A stretch of 58,417 nucleotides of DNA from an uncultured Pseudomonadota bacterium (GTDB lineage: Bacteria; Bdellovibrionota_C; UBA2361; CALMIO01), in NCBI GenBank assembly GCA_937864035.1, contig CALMIO010000012.1:1-58417 (forward strand), in the 5' to 3' direction. Shown piece by piece: positions 1 to 8,450 of this stretch (position 1 is the first letter of the stretch; every line of letters begins with the position of its first letter). Below the pieces are notes generated by a model, which did not search any database, had not been told where the DNA came from, and was given only the letters and a program-made list of their open reading frames with translations. A program made the position numbers and the translations under genes.

Positions 1-1394
1 CCTGTGGCGCCGGTTGCGCCTGTGGCACCGTCTGCACCATCTGCTCCGTCAGCACCATCAGCGCCTGTTGCACCTGTGGCTCCTGTTGATCCTGTCGCGC
101 CAGTTGCTCCCGTTGCACCTGTGGCGCCTGTAGCGCCGGTTGCGCCTGTGGCACCGTCTGCACCATCTGCTCCGGTAGCGCCAGTTGCGCCAGTAGCGCC
201 TGTAGCTCCGGTAGCTCCAGTAGCTCCAGTAGCGCCGGTAGCCCCCGTGGCTCCGGTTGCGCCAGTCGCACCAGTAGCGCCATCTGCTCCGTTGGCACCA
301 TCAGCGCCGGCTGGGCCTGTTGCACCCGTGGCACCTGTAGCGCCCGTGGCACCAGTTGATCCTGTTGCACCAGTTGCGCCATCTGCCCCGTCAGCACCAT
401 CGGCACCAGTGGCTCCAGTTGGACCTGTAGATCCCGTCGCTCCAGTAGCGCCATCTGCTCCGTCGGCACCATCAGCGCCGGCTGGGCCTGTTGCACCCGT
501 GGCACCAGTAGCTCCCGTCGGACCTGTTGCTCCGGTAGCCCCCGTGGCTCCGGTTGCGCCAGTCGCACCAGTCGCGCCTGTGGCTCCAGTTGGACCTGTT
601 GCGCCAGTAGCGCCCGTGGCACCGGTTGGACCGGTCGCTCCATCTGCACCGTCTGCTCCGTCGGCGCCAGTAGCACCCGTTGCACCAGTAGCGCCGGTAG
701 CACCGGTAGCTCCAGTTGGACCTGTTGCGCCAGTAGCGCCCGTGGCACCGGTTGGACCGGTAGCTCCATCTGCACCGTCTGCCCCATCAGCTCCAGTTGC
801 GCCGGTAGCACCGGTAGCTCCAGTTGGACCTGTTGCGCCAGTAGCGCCCGTGGCACCGGTTGGACCGGTCGCTCCATCTGCACCGTCTGCTCCGTCGGCG
901 CCAGTAGCACCCGTTGCACCAGTAGCGCCGGTAGCACCGGTAGCTCCAGTTGGACCTGTTGCGCCAGTTGGACCGGTCGCACCAGTAGCTCCATCTGCAC
1001 CGTCTGTTCCAGTAGTGCCAGGAGCACCCGTCGCGCCAGTGGCACCGGTTGCACCTCGATCGCCTTGTGGACCTATCGGTCCCTGTGGTCCGGGAGGACA
1101 TTTTACGCAAGCTGGTGGGCTTGGTGTTTTTTTAGAAGGAGGTTTTTTAAGCTTATTTTTCTTTTGTTGCTCTCTTGTGGCTTCATGGTTATTGCAACGT
1201 TTTATCTTACCATTGCTTGAGCGACAGTAAAAAGAATTGGCTTTAACTTCTGGTATATTAAACAAATAAAATTCCCCTAATACTGCTCCAAGAGCTAGGA
1301 GAAAAAATAATGAAAATTTGAAAATTTTTAAAAGAAGAGTATTTTTGTAAGAGGCGCAAGAAACCTCTTGTTTGCGAGCTTGGGGGAAAAGCAT
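1..1394 (-). CDS. Collagen-like Gly-X-Y repeat protein, membrane-anchored (3' end outside window)
   Basis: Reading the minus strand from an ATG at 1394 gives an open frame that runs off the left edge (464 codons here). Residues 1-20 are a short polar start. Residues ~21-46 are a hydrophobic membrane segment. Residues ~47-101 form a Lys/Pro/Cys-rich stalk with Cys at 57, 67, 96 and 99. From residue 102 every third residue is Gly, for 121 unbroken triplets: [13 protein letters not shown] first, then mostly GAT, GPT and GAD. This is the signature of bacterial collagen-like triple-helix domains. A trimeric surface fibre with its N-terminus in the cytoplasm is the likely topology, by inference. 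The gene is far richer in G+C than its neighbours because of Gly/Ala codons. No good Shine-Dalgarno precedes 1394, so the start is provisional. The long plus-strand frame here is its antisense shadow. Confidence 0.85.
   Translation of the reverse strand, partial: MLFPQARKQEVSCASYKNTLLLKIFKFSLFFLLALGAVLGEFYLFNIPEVKANSFYCRSSNGKIKRCNNHEATREQQKKNKLKKPPSKKTPSPPACVKCPPGPQGPIGPQGDRGATGATGATGAPGTTGTDGADGATGATGPTGATGPTGATGATGATGATGATGADGADGADGATGPTGATGATGATGPTGATGATGATGADGADGADGATGPTGATGATGATGPTGATGATGATGATGATGADGADGADGATGPTGATGATGATGPTGATGATGATGATGATGATGATGPTGATGATGATGPAGADGADGADGATGATGSTGPTGATGADGADGADGATGATGSTGATGATGATGATGPAGADGANGADGATGATGATGATGATGATGATGATGATGATGATGATGADGADGATGATGATGATGATGATGATGSTGATGATGADGADGADGADGATGATGAT
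580..960. repeat. Tandem 126/108-bp repeats inside the collagen-like gene
   Basis: The string gctccagttggacctgttgc recurs at 583, 709, 817 and 943, i.e. at spacings of 126, 108 and 126 bp, with long nearly identical flanks. These are 14, 12 and 14 Gly-X-Y triplets, so copies can be gained or lost without breaking the frame. Looser versions of the same units fill most of 1-1091. Confidence 0.8.
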
Positions 1395-1588
1395 CGTTAA
1401 ACTTAAAGACCTAAAATTTTAATTTCCACCCAAAAACTCTTTAATTAAGTTTATAGAATGGAGATTGTTCCTATGATCCAGCTCAATAAGTCGGCAACCT
1501 TTTGCTGGTTCTTAATGCTTATTCGATGCAAAATATTTTGAAGGGTTTTCTAGAAAATAAATTAACCTATTAAAATAGTATTTGTTTT

Positions 1589-2254
1589 TTAAAACTCTTT
1601 TATAACCTTTATTAAGGATTTTTTATCTAAAGTTTTGAAAAAAGCCGCTCCAAAAACTAAAGTTTTTGCTCCGGCTGAAATAACTTCTTTGCAATTTTCT
1701 TGATTCAACCCTCCGTCAACAACAAGCTCGCAATTTGATTTTGTTTTTTCTATCTCTTTAGCTATTTTTCTAACTTTCTTCAATGTTTCGCTTAAAAATT
1801 GTTGGCCGCTCCAACCCGGATTAACGCTCATTACCAATAACGAGTCGCAAAATGGAAGAAAAGGATAAATTGCTTCGCTTTCTGTTTTGGGATTTATAAC
1901 CAAACCATTTTGAATATTTAGTGATTTAATTTCGTCTAAGTAGGTTTTACTTTTTTCCAAACATACTTCGTAATGAATGTATAAGCGATCAGCGCCTGCT
2001 GATTTCATTAGATCAAAATGTTTCCATGGAGAGATTGTCATTAAGTGCGTGTCAAGCGGAAGCGAAACCAAGCTTTTTGCGAGTTTAACCATGTTGGCGC
2101 CAAAGGTTATCTCTGGCACAAATTGCCCATCCATAATGTCGATATGCAAAAGATCAGCCCCGTCTCTTTCTACAGAGAGAATTTCCTCTTTTAGCTTTCC
2201 AAAATCAGCCGCTAAAATCGAAGGAGCAATTTTGATCTGATTTTGATTGACCAT
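1589..2254 (-). CDS. rpe: Ribulose-phosphate 3-epimerase
   Basis: 221 aa, the usual length of this cytoplasmic TIM-barrel enzyme, which interconverts ribulose-5-phosphate and xylulose-5-phosphate in the pentose phosphate pathway. Family motifs are visible: IAPSILAADF at the N-terminus, HIDIMDGQFVP (metal-binding His and catalytic Asp), DTHLM, SVNPGWSGQQF and VDGG. The phosphate-binding end reads VFGAAFF where AGSAIF is more usual, a mild divergence. ATG start at 2254. The gene follows fmt with a gap of 2 bp, so def-fmt-rpe looks like one transcription unit. Confidence 0.95.
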   Translation of the reverse strand: MVNQNQIKIAPSILAADFGKLKEEILSVERDGADLLHIDIMDGQFVPEITFGANMVKLAKSLVSLPLDTHLMTISPWKHFDLMKSAGADRLYIHYEVCLEKSKTYLDEIKSLNIQNGLVINPKTESEAIYPFLPFCDSLLVMSVNPGWSGQQFLSETLKKVRKIAKEIEKTKSNCELVVDGGLNQENCKEVISAGAKTLVFGAAFFKTLDKKSLIKVIKEF

Positions 2255-2256
2255 AT

Positions 2257-3225
2257 TTAATGTAATTTTAGATTATCTAATTTTAATCCGCGCGCAAAAT
2301 CAGCCCCTCTCATCTTTTTTTTCCCTTCCGGTTGAACCTCTAATAATTCTATCCAACCATCAGCGCAAGCGACATATAAATTGCTTTTTAAGGAGATCAA
2401 AATTTTGCCGGGTATTGGCTCGGAATCAAACTGCTCGTTAGTGATTTGAGCTTTGAATATTTTTAGGCGGGCTTGCTGAAAATAAGCAAACGCGGCTGGC
2501 TCAGGTGAGAAAGCCCTTATTTGATTGATTATTTGCCAACAACTCTTTTCAAAAGAGATCTTTAAATCATCAGCTAATATTTTGGAGGCATAAGTCGCCA
2601 AAGTGTTGTCTTGTTTTTTTCTGGTTTCGGCAAACCTGTTTTCCAAAAGCCCCCAAAGGTTTTCACTTAATAACTCCGCTCCCACGCAAGCCATTTGCGC
2701 CCTTAATTCACCACCTGTTTCGTCCGGTGCGATAGGGATTTTTTTTTGGATAATAATATCTCCGCTGTCCATTCCTTGATCCATCTGCATAATGGTTATC
2801 CCACTTTCGGCGTCGCCAGCTAAAATAGCTCTTTCAATTGGCGCGGCGCCGCGCCAACGTGGCAAAATAGAGGCATGTACGTTGATACAACCTAATTGTG
2901 GCAGTTCCAAAATCTCGCTCGGCAAAATTTCTCCATAAGCCACAACGATTCCCAATCGATAATTACCATAGTTTTTTGCTTGGCTTATGAAAGAAGCGGC
3001 ATTTTTTTTGATGTTTGCTGGTTGAATGATATTTAAATTGTGTTTAATTGCGAGCTCTTTTACTTTTGACTCAACGAATTTTAACCCTCTACCGGATCTG
3101 GTGTCGGGGCGTGTAACGACGCATTTAATCAGATCCGGAGCTAGCTTTAGCAAAGCTTCCAGATGGATCGCCGCAAATTCCGGAGTACCGAAAAAAATAA
3201 TGCCTTCGCGATCTGATTTACTCAT
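2257..3225 (-). CDS. fmt: Methionyl-tRNA formyltransferase
   Basis: 322 aa. Formylates initiator Met-tRNA with 10-formyltetrahydrofolate. The formyltransferase domain starts with IIFFGTPEFAAIHLEAL, followed by the SILPRWRGAAPIERAIL signature (catalytic Asn/His region NVHASILP) and GITIMQMDQGMDSGDI. The C-terminal tRNA-binding domain follows from ~residue 205 (RAFSPEPAAFA). ATG start at 3225, 13 bp downstream of def. This is the conserved def-fmt pair, with formyl addition and removal encoded together. Confidence 0.96.
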   Translation of the reverse strand: MSKSDREGIIFFGTPEFAAIHLEALLKLAPDLIKCVVTRPDTRSGRGLKFVESKVKELAIKHNLNIIQPANIKKNAASFISQAKNYGNYRLGIVVAYGEILPSEILELPQLGCINVHASILPRWRGAAPIERAILAGDAESGITIMQMDQGMDSGDIIIQKKIPIAPDETGGELRAQMACVGAELLSENLWGLLENRFAETRKKQDNTLATYASKILADDLKISFEKSCWQIINQIRAFSPEPAAFAYFQQARLKIFKAQITNEQFDSEPIPGKILISLKSNLYVACADGWIELLEVQPEGKKKMRGADFARGLKLDNLKLH

Positions 3226-3238
3226 AAATTGCTAAACC

Positions 3239-3739
3239 TTATTTTGCTCCGAGATTTTTCCTTGCCCAACGGTGAAATAATGATCTTTTTAAAATACTTA
3301 AATGATCAGGAAAAAGCACCCCATTTAAATGATCAAGTTCGTGTTGAATGATTGTTGACAGTAAACCGTCCGCTGTTAGTTCAAATTGCTTGCCGTTGAT
3401 GTCTTTGGCTCGCACAAAAACGGTTGCCGATCTGGAGACCTTTTCGTAATAACCCGGAATGCTAAGGCACCCTTCTTCGCCAGTTATTTTATCTTTTGAA
3501 AATTCTACCACTGGATTTATAAAAATCATCGGATTATTTTTTTCGTTTGATGGGTCGGCAACGAAAATTCTTTTTAAGATACCTACTTGCGGACCGGCTA
3601 AACCTACGCCTGGCGCGGCGTACATCGTCTCTAACATATCTTCAGCTAGCTTAAATATCTCTTGATCAATCTGTTCGATCTCCAAAGCGCGTTGGCGCAA
3701 TAAAGGATTTGGGTAAATCACAATGTTTAACTTTGTCAC
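3239..3739 (-). CDS. def: Peptide deformylase
   Basis: 166 aa metalloenzyme that removes the formyl group from nascent proteins. All three family motifs are present: GVGLAGPQVG (motif I), EGCLSIPG (motif II, metal Cys) and QHELDHLNG (motif III, HExxH metal ligands). The start is GTG at 3739, because the family's N-terminal sequence (LNIVIYPNPLLR) begins just after it. First gene of the minus-strand def-fmt-rpe unit, divergent from the membrane protein gene at 3928. Confidence 0.96.
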   Translation of the reverse strand: MTKLNIVIYPNPLLRQRALEIEQIDQEIFKLAEDMLETMYAAPGVGLAGPQVGILKRIFVADPSNEKNNPMIFINPVVEFSKDKITGEEGCLSIPGYYEKVSRSATVFVRAKDINGKQFELTADGLLSTIIQHELDHLNGVLFPDHLSILKRSLFHRWARKNLGAK

Positions 3740-3812
3740 TTGGTTTAAAGATGCTAGTCGTTAAGTTTTTAAGCCTCGCTTAAATAGCCGTAAAGAGCTA
3801 TGCCAGAAAGCC

Positions 3813-3841
3813 TTAAAAATGTTAAGCTTAAAATCTATACT
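3813..3841 (+). promoter_or_regulatory. Putative sigma-70-type promoter
   Basis: TTAAAA (3813-3818), 17-bp spacer, TATACT (3836-3841), on the plus strand about 85 bp before the start of the membrane protein gene at 3928. Pattern match only. Confidence 0.4.
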
Positions 3842-3927
3842 ACAATCATTGAATAAACTCTACGTCAAACGCAACCGCTAGAAAAATTTCTGAGGAAAAT
3901 AAAGATTTTTTAGAGGTAATTAGATAA

Positions 3928-5001
3928 ATGAAATTTGCTAATTCAGTTATCGTAATTTTGGTTATGGTGGTCATTTTAACCATTTTCGGGAGTGTCCTCT
4001 ATGGAGCTCATTTTTTAGCGACGCAAGATCTTCCTTTAATTTTAATCCTTGTTTGTTTATTATTTTGCGGCTTTTGGCTAAGAGAAGTACTTGTTTTAGC
4101 CGCGCTTGCCTCGTTTGGATTGATCTCGTTTCGTTTAGTTGACCGTTATTTGGAAGCCTCTTCAGTGGTTGTAGTCTCCGATATTTTAGATGATCAACAC
4201 GGAGTTTTTTCTATTTTATTGAAGAATGAAATTGAAAAAGAATTTCAGAAGATAGGAGCTAAAGCAATTGTCGCTCGTTCAAAAGAAAGATTTCAACCAA
4301 TTAGTCTAAAAAATAGCGAGCATTATTCTAGGCTCATCGTTAGCGGCGCCAAAAGCAATTTGTTTATTTTGTTAGGAGATACTCCAAAGACTGCCATCGT
4401 TGGCGACATTAATCCCATTTTTACTGAAAATTATTTTGGGAGATTGATCTTGATAAGAGATATTCCCTCTTTTGCGATGCCACTGCGTCCGCTTACTCCA
4501 ACTGCGCAGTTTCTTGCTCGCTTGACAGTAGCCCTTTTTTTACCGGTTGCCGAAGATCAAGAGTTGGCGCTACGTGACGCCACTCGCGTTATTGCCCGTT
4601 GGAATAGTTTTTCTCACTACGGATATGTTTTGTTTTTGAGAGGAAATCTTTTATTTGAAAGAGCCTTGAAGGAGCCGTTGTCGGCAAAAGGATTGATTAC
4701 TTGCGCTCGTGTCAGTTACCTTAACGCTTTGTCCAAATTACACGGTTCGAAACAGTTATTTTTGCGCTCCGCGATAGTTTCTAATTTAACACTTCTTAAT
4801 ATTTTTGCTGGTTTATTAGAGGGAGAGGAAAAATTTGATTTGAAATCTCAACAACGATTAACTAAAGCAGTTTCTTTGTTGGCTACTAAATCCGATGATG
4901 TTAATTCCTTGCATTTAAGATCTATTATTAAGGAGAATATATTGTTTGCTAAGCGGATTGGCGCTCGTAGTCGTTTAATTAAAAATAGCAACTCATTATG
5001 A
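3928..5001 (+). CDS. Membrane protein of unknown function
   Basis: 357 aa, not recognised. Two to three hydrophobic segments lie in the first ~75 residues. They are followed by a ~280-residue soluble part with an alternating strand/helix pattern (VVVVSDILDDQHGVF, LFILLGDTPKTAIVGDINPIF) and then a helical C-terminus that could be TPR-like (RWNSFSHYGYVLFLRGNLLFERAL). AGAGG at 3912-3916 lies 11 nt before the ATG, and a promoter-like pair is upstream. Its stop overlaps the start of the next gene by 4 bp (ATGA), so the two are translationally coupled. By position it may assist the GT-C-like protein; this is inference. Confidence 0.75.
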   Translation: MKFANSVIVILVMVVILTIFGSVLYGAHFLATQDLPLILILVCLLFCGFWLREVLVLAALASFGLISFRLVDRYLEASSVVVVSDILDDQHGVFSILLKNEIEKEFQKIGAKAIVARSKERFQPISLKNSEHYSRLIVSGAKSNLFILLGDTPKTAIVGDINPIFTENYFGRLILIRDIPSFAMPLRPLTPTAQFLARLTVALFLPVAEDQELALRDATRVIARWNSFSHYGYVLFLRGNLLFERALKEPLSAKGLITCARVSYLNALSKLHGSKQLFLRSAIVSNLTLLNIFAGLLEGEEKFDLKSQQRLTKAVSLLATKSDDVNSLHLRSIIKENILFAKRIGARSRLIKNSNSL

Positions 5002-6509
5002 GAACCTTGATTTTTTATTTTTTGCTTTCGGCGGTTGGAGTTTATTTAGCAACGCCGCTTGTTGATCCCGATCTTTGGTGGCATATCGTTTCTGGGAGAT
5101 TGATTTTAAATAACAACTCTGTGCCAACGATTGATTATTGGAGTATGTTTTCAGCGGGTGAGCCGTGGCGGGCTTATTCATGGCTAATCGAATTGGTGAT
5201 TGCTGTGGTAGAAAAATTCGCTGGGCTCGATGGGATTTTAGTTTTGCAAATCTTGCTGTGCGTTGGTTATGTAGTTGTCGTAGGATTTGTTTTTAGATCG
5301 ATCATAGGTAGAGAAGAAGAAGCCTTATTTCTGGCTATAATATGCTCCGTGGGTACTTTTGCTCATATCTCTTTGCGCCCCCAAACATTTACTTGGATTT
5401 ATTTGGCGTTAATTTTGCTGATAACGGATAAAATTAAAAGCGGTTCTTTAGGCATCAAGCAGATGTTTTGGCTTGGTTTGATCATGACTTTTTGGGGTAA
5501 CACACACTTATCAAGCATTTTTGGTTTGACGGCGATTTTTTTATTGACACTTGATCCAAAAAACAATCCCGGCAGGGGGCTTAAATGCTCTTTGGTTGGT
5601 TTTTTAGGAACGCTCATTACTCCTTACTTTGGAGGCGAATGGTTAACATTTCTGCAAAAAACTACCCATCCATTTTCTTTTAAAATAATCGCCGAGTTTC
5701 AGCCAGCCGTCATTACTGAATATCCAACAGCTTTTTTAATACTGCTCTGGGTATTTTTTGCCATACAAACGAGGTTTCGCCAGCTTTCTGTTAGCTTAGG
5801 CGATTTAACTCTAGCTGTAATCTTCTCTTTAATTGGGGTAATGGTTGTTAAATTTTTGCCGCTAGCTTTTATTGCAGTTGGATATTTAATTGCCAGAGAA
5901 TTTAAAGCTTATAAAATAAAATCAACGGCTGAAATACCTGCCAATCTTGAAATTGGTTTATCGAAGTTTTTTGAAGGAATAAAAATTTTACCCGCTCAAG
6001 GGTCGTTGTTTATTGTCGCTTGTCTGATAATTGTTAAAACTTATCAACTTATCAATTCTCCAGTTAACACTGCGCAGGTTCCGGTGGCTGAGTTTGATTT
6101 TATTGTTGAAAACAAATTGCCTCTTCCTGTGTTAGTTCCATTTGGGCAGGGTGGTTATCAAATTTACCGCTTTACGGACGGTGGCGGAAAATTGCTTTCT
6201 GAAAAACACGCGGTGGCAATCGATGGCAGAACTAACCTTATAAAAAAAGAGGTTTGGGAGGAGTTTTTAACAGCTCTTCAAGGGCTAAAAGGATGGCAGA
6301 AATTTATAGAGCGGGTTTCGCCCAAGACGATTGTTTGGCGAAATAATTCGCCTTTGCCAAGCTTGTTAATCGCAAGCGGCGATTGGTGCGTTGTTTTTGA
6401 AGGCAACTCTGAAATTGAACGGCAAAAAAGAACAACCGATCGATTTATGGTGTTGATGAAAAAAGAGGAGGTTGTAGTCGACGATCAAAAAATTAAATGC
6501 CAAACTTAA
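4998..6509 (+). CDS. Polytopic membrane protein, GT-C glycosyltransferase-like
   Basis: 503 aa with about ten hydrophobic segments and a soluble C-terminal ~130 residues. After the first segment comes DPDLWWHIVSGR (residues 23-34), then PTIDYWS and WRAYSWLIELV. This DPDLWWH...YSWL.E arrangement is common in uncharacterised bacterial polytopic proteins of GT-C type, where an Asp in the first outer loop is catalytic. The donor would be a polyprenyl-phosphate sugar, but donor and acceptor are unknown. Overlaps the preceding gene by 4 bp and precedes the heptose fusion gene by ~20 bp, consistent with a surface-polysaccharide operon. Confidence 0.7.
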   Translation: MRTLIFYFLLSAVGVYLATPLVDPDLWWHIVSGRLILNNNSVPTIDYWSMFSAGEPWRAYSWLIELVIAVVEKFAGLDGILVLQILLCVGYVVVVGFVFRSIIGREEEALFLAIICSVGTFAHISLRPQTFTWIYLALILLITDKIKSGSLGIKQMFWLGLIMTFWGNTHLSSIFGLTAIFLLTLDPKNNPGRGLKCSLVGFLGTLITPYFGGEWLTFLQKTTHPFSFKIIAEFQPAVITEYPTAFLILLWVFFAIQTRFRQLSVSLGDLTLAVIFSLIGVMVVKFLPLAFIAVGYLIAREFKAYKIKSTAEIPANLEIGLSKFFEGIKILPAQGSLFIVACLIIVKTYQLINSPVNTAQVPVAEFDFIVENKLPLPVLVPFGQGGYQIYRFTDGGGKLLSEKHAVAIDGRTNLIKKEVWEEFLTALQGLKGWQKFIERVSPKTIVWRNNSPLPSLLIASGDWCVVFEGNSEIERQKRTTDRFMVLMKKEEVVVDDQKIKCQT

Positions 6510-6530
6510 GTTTTATCATTGTTAATTTTT

Positions 6531-7586
6531 ATGTCAAGTAAAATAGTTGATCGCGATCAAGCGAAAGAGATTATAAACCAGCTTAAAACCATCGGTAAAA
6601 AAATTGGCTTTACTTCCGGTGTTTTTGATATTTTACACGTTGGACATATCAACTACCTACGCTCTGCAAAAGAGCAGTGCGATTTTTTGATTGTTGCCGT
6701 CAATTCGGATCGCTCGGTTAAAAGTTATAAAGATCAATTTCGTCCGGTTATTGGGGAGCTTCAGCGAGTCGCTGTTGTTTCCGCTTTGTCAGATGTCGAT
6801 CTGGTTTTCTTGTTTGACGAAAATAATAATCGTGAAAATATCTTTGCTTTAAAACCTGATTTTTATTTTAAAGCTGGAGATTACTCTAAAGAAAAATTAA
6901 CTTCAGCTCCTTTGGTTGAAGAATATGGAGGCAAGGTTGTAATTATTCCCATTGCTGAAGAGCAATCAACCACCAAAATTATCGAGAAGATAGAGAAAAA
7001 TTTTTTGGCGCGGCATATTAAAGAGGGTTCGTTAATTGACAGAAGCAAGCCGAAACCGGCGATATTTGTTGATCGCGATGGCACTATCAATATCGATCCG
7101 GGTTATGTTGGCGAAGTTGAGCGGTTCCAGCTTTACGATGGCGCTCTTGAAGGGTTGAAAAAACTGCGAGATGCCGGTTTTTTTATTATAATCGTCACCA
7201 ATCAACAAGGCATAGCTTTGGGACATTTTACCAAGTCTCAGCTTTTTAAAGTTCACTCTCACCTTATGAGGCAGTCGGCGAAAATCGGCTTGCTGATAGA
7301 TCGGTTGGCTTACTGTCCGCACTCTGCCAGCGAGGGGTGCGAGTGTCGAAAGCCGCAAACCGGAATGATTGACGAAGCTGTAAGATATTTCAACATTGAT
7401 CTTGCGAATAGTTTTGTTATTGGCGACACCACCACCGACATACAGCTTGCCAAAAACGCCGGTTGCCGCTCGGTGTTGGTAAATACCGGTAAAGCCGGAA
7501 AAGATGGCGAATACCAAGCTCAACCCGACTATACGGCTGAGTCTCTGGAAGCGGCCGCTTCTTTGATATTAAATCTTAGGATGTGA
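6531..7586 (+). CDS. Fusion of HldE-C-type nucleotidyltransferase and GmhB-type heptose bisphosphate phosphatase
   Basis: 351 aa from the ATG at 6531; an in-frame TTG at 6519 is the weaker start. Residues ~25-160 are a cytidylyltransferase-fold domain (GFTSGVFDILHVGHINYL, HxGH at 36-39), as in the adenylyltransferase half of HldE. Residues ~175-350 are a HAD phosphatase of the GmhB type: FVDRDGTIN (D181, D183), VTNQQGI, zinc loop CPHSASEGCECRKP, and GDTTTDIQLAKNAG. In known pathways GmhB removes the C7 phosphate of heptose 1,7-bisphosphate and HldE-C then makes ADP-heptose, so two consecutive steps are fused here. The HldE kinase half and gmhA are not in the window. Role inferred: precursor for LPS core heptose. 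Confidence 0.88.
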   Translation: MSSKIVDRDQAKEIINQLKTIGKKIGFTSGVFDILHVGHINYLRSAKEQCDFLIVAVNSDRSVKSYKDQFRPVIGELQRVAVVSALSDVDLVFLFDENNNRENIFALKPDFYFKAGDYSKEKLTSAPLVEEYGGKVVIIPIAEEQSTTKIIEKIEKNFLARHIKEGSLIDRSKPKPAIFVDRDGTINIDPGYVGEVERFQLYDGALEGLKKLRDAGFFIIIVTNQQGIALGHFTKSQLFKVHSHLMRQSAKIGLLIDRLAYCPHSASEGCECRKPQTGMIDEAVRYFNIDLANSFVIGDTTTDIQLAKNAGCRSVLVNTGKAGKDGEYQAQPDYTAESLEAAASLILNLRM

Positions 7587-7898
7587 TTATCTTCTGCGTA
7601 AGGATAATTTTTTTAGCTTAGCATTATCCTTTTCTAGTTTCAGAATTCTTTTTTTGGCTTTACTTAAAAGCAAAGATAAATTTTGATTTGTGTTTTGACA
7701 GCTGTTGGCGTATTCGGCGGCGCACATTGCATGATAAGCTGGAGCGCAAGGACCAGTTACAGGTTGTCCCATAACACTAACTGCAACCGGACCGTTGCAT
7801 TCTGGAAGAACTTGAGGGCAGACTACATCTTCGGCCAAGCTTTGATTGACAGTGGTTATTAAAAAAACAACTAAAAATATGAGGTTTTTTTTGATCAT
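7587..7898 (-). CDS. Small secreted Cys-containing protein with C-terminal coiled coil
   Basis: 103 aa, not recognised. A classic signal peptide (MIKKNLIFLVVFLITTVNQSLA, cleavage likely after SLA) is followed by a short segment with five Cys (VVCPQVLPEC, GPCAPAYHAMCAAEYANSC). The end is a Lys-rich heptad-like helix (LLLSKAKKRILKLEKDNAKLKK). Probably periplasmic or exported, with disulfides. Its stop abuts the stop of the convergent heptose fusion gene. Confidence 0.65.
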   Translation of the reverse strand: MIKKNLIFLVVFLITTVNQSLAEDVVCPQVLPECNGPVAVSVMGQPVTGPCAPAYHAMCAAEYANSCQNTNQNLSLLLSKAKKRILKLEKDNAKLKKLSLRRR

Positions 7899-8032
7899 AA
7901 GTAGAAATTTGCCAACTTAGATAATTTCAGCTTTGATCTTTATTTTGCTTCAGATTTTTCTGAAGATTTCGCGGAATAAAGCGCCATTAATTATAAACTA
8001 TTTTAATACTTAAGGCAAGCTCTTAGAAAAGC

Positions 8033-8061
8033 TTGATTTTCTCTCTTTTATTATGTAAAAT
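8033..8061 (+). promoter_or_regulatory. Putative promoter of the rpsP-trmD cluster
   Basis: TTGATT (8033-8038), 17-bp spacer, TAAAAT (8056-8061), about 70 bp upstream of rpsP and in the intergenic region of the divergent genes. Good sigma-70 match by eye; not tested. Confidence 0.5.
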
Positions 8062-8129
8062 GGATAGTCTGCGAGTTTTACTTAAGTGATAACCGCAAAT
8101 AACTTTATCATTTTAATTCAAATAGTAAC

Positions 8130-8450
8130 GTGGCCGTAGTTTTAAGATTGACCCGAAAAGGGGCGAAGAGTAAACCTTTTTACAGAATTGTAGCTTGCAA
8201 TAAGCAGAGCCCAAGAGATGGAAAATTTTTAGAAGTCATTGGAACTTACAATCCATTAACCAATCCAGCCACAATAACCTTTAACAAAGATTTAGCGCAA
8301 AAATGGATTGTTAATGGGGCTAAACCATCTCGTAAGGTGGGAGATATTATTAAGAAAGAATTGCCAAACTTTCTTGAAGAGCGTGTCGCTAAGAAGATCA
8401 GTAAAATTCAAGCTAAAAGAAAAGCTCGCAAAGCCCGCGCTAAAAAATAA
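8130..8450 (+). CDS. rpsP: 30S ribosomal protein S16
   Basis: 106 aa. Begins MAVVLRLTRKGAKSKPFYRIV and contains the typical FLEVIGTYNP, with a basic Lys/Arg/Ala tail. Binds 16S rRNA in the small subunit. The start is a GTG at 8130, fixed by homology to the S16 N-terminus. Leads the rpsP-trmD-methyltransferase cluster; the rimM and rplS genes often found in this cluster are not here. Confidence 0.97.
   Translation: MAVVLRLTRKGAKSKPFYRIVACNKQSPRDGKFLEVIGTYNPLTNPATITFNKDLAQKWIVNGAKPSRKVGDIIKKELPNFLEERVAKKISKIQAKRKARKARAKK

Noticed and set aside
1..1091. CRISPR-like or satellite array
   Set aside because: Repeat spacing follows codon multiples of 9 bp and there are no unique spacers; it is coding repeat DNA.
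787..1110. A ~107-codon Arg/Cys/Trp-rich minus-strand frame
   Set aside because: It is the same strand as the collagen-like gene but one base out of register. The repeat DNA keeps all frames open; composition is not protein-like.
4..1230. A ~408-codon plus-strand open frame rich in Ala, Pro, Val and Ser
   Set aside because: Its Pro-every-third-codon pattern is the antisense image of Gly-X-Y codons. The minus-strand frame has a membrane segment, Cys stalk and sensible collagen triplets, while the plus frame has none and runs into unrelated residues after 1100.
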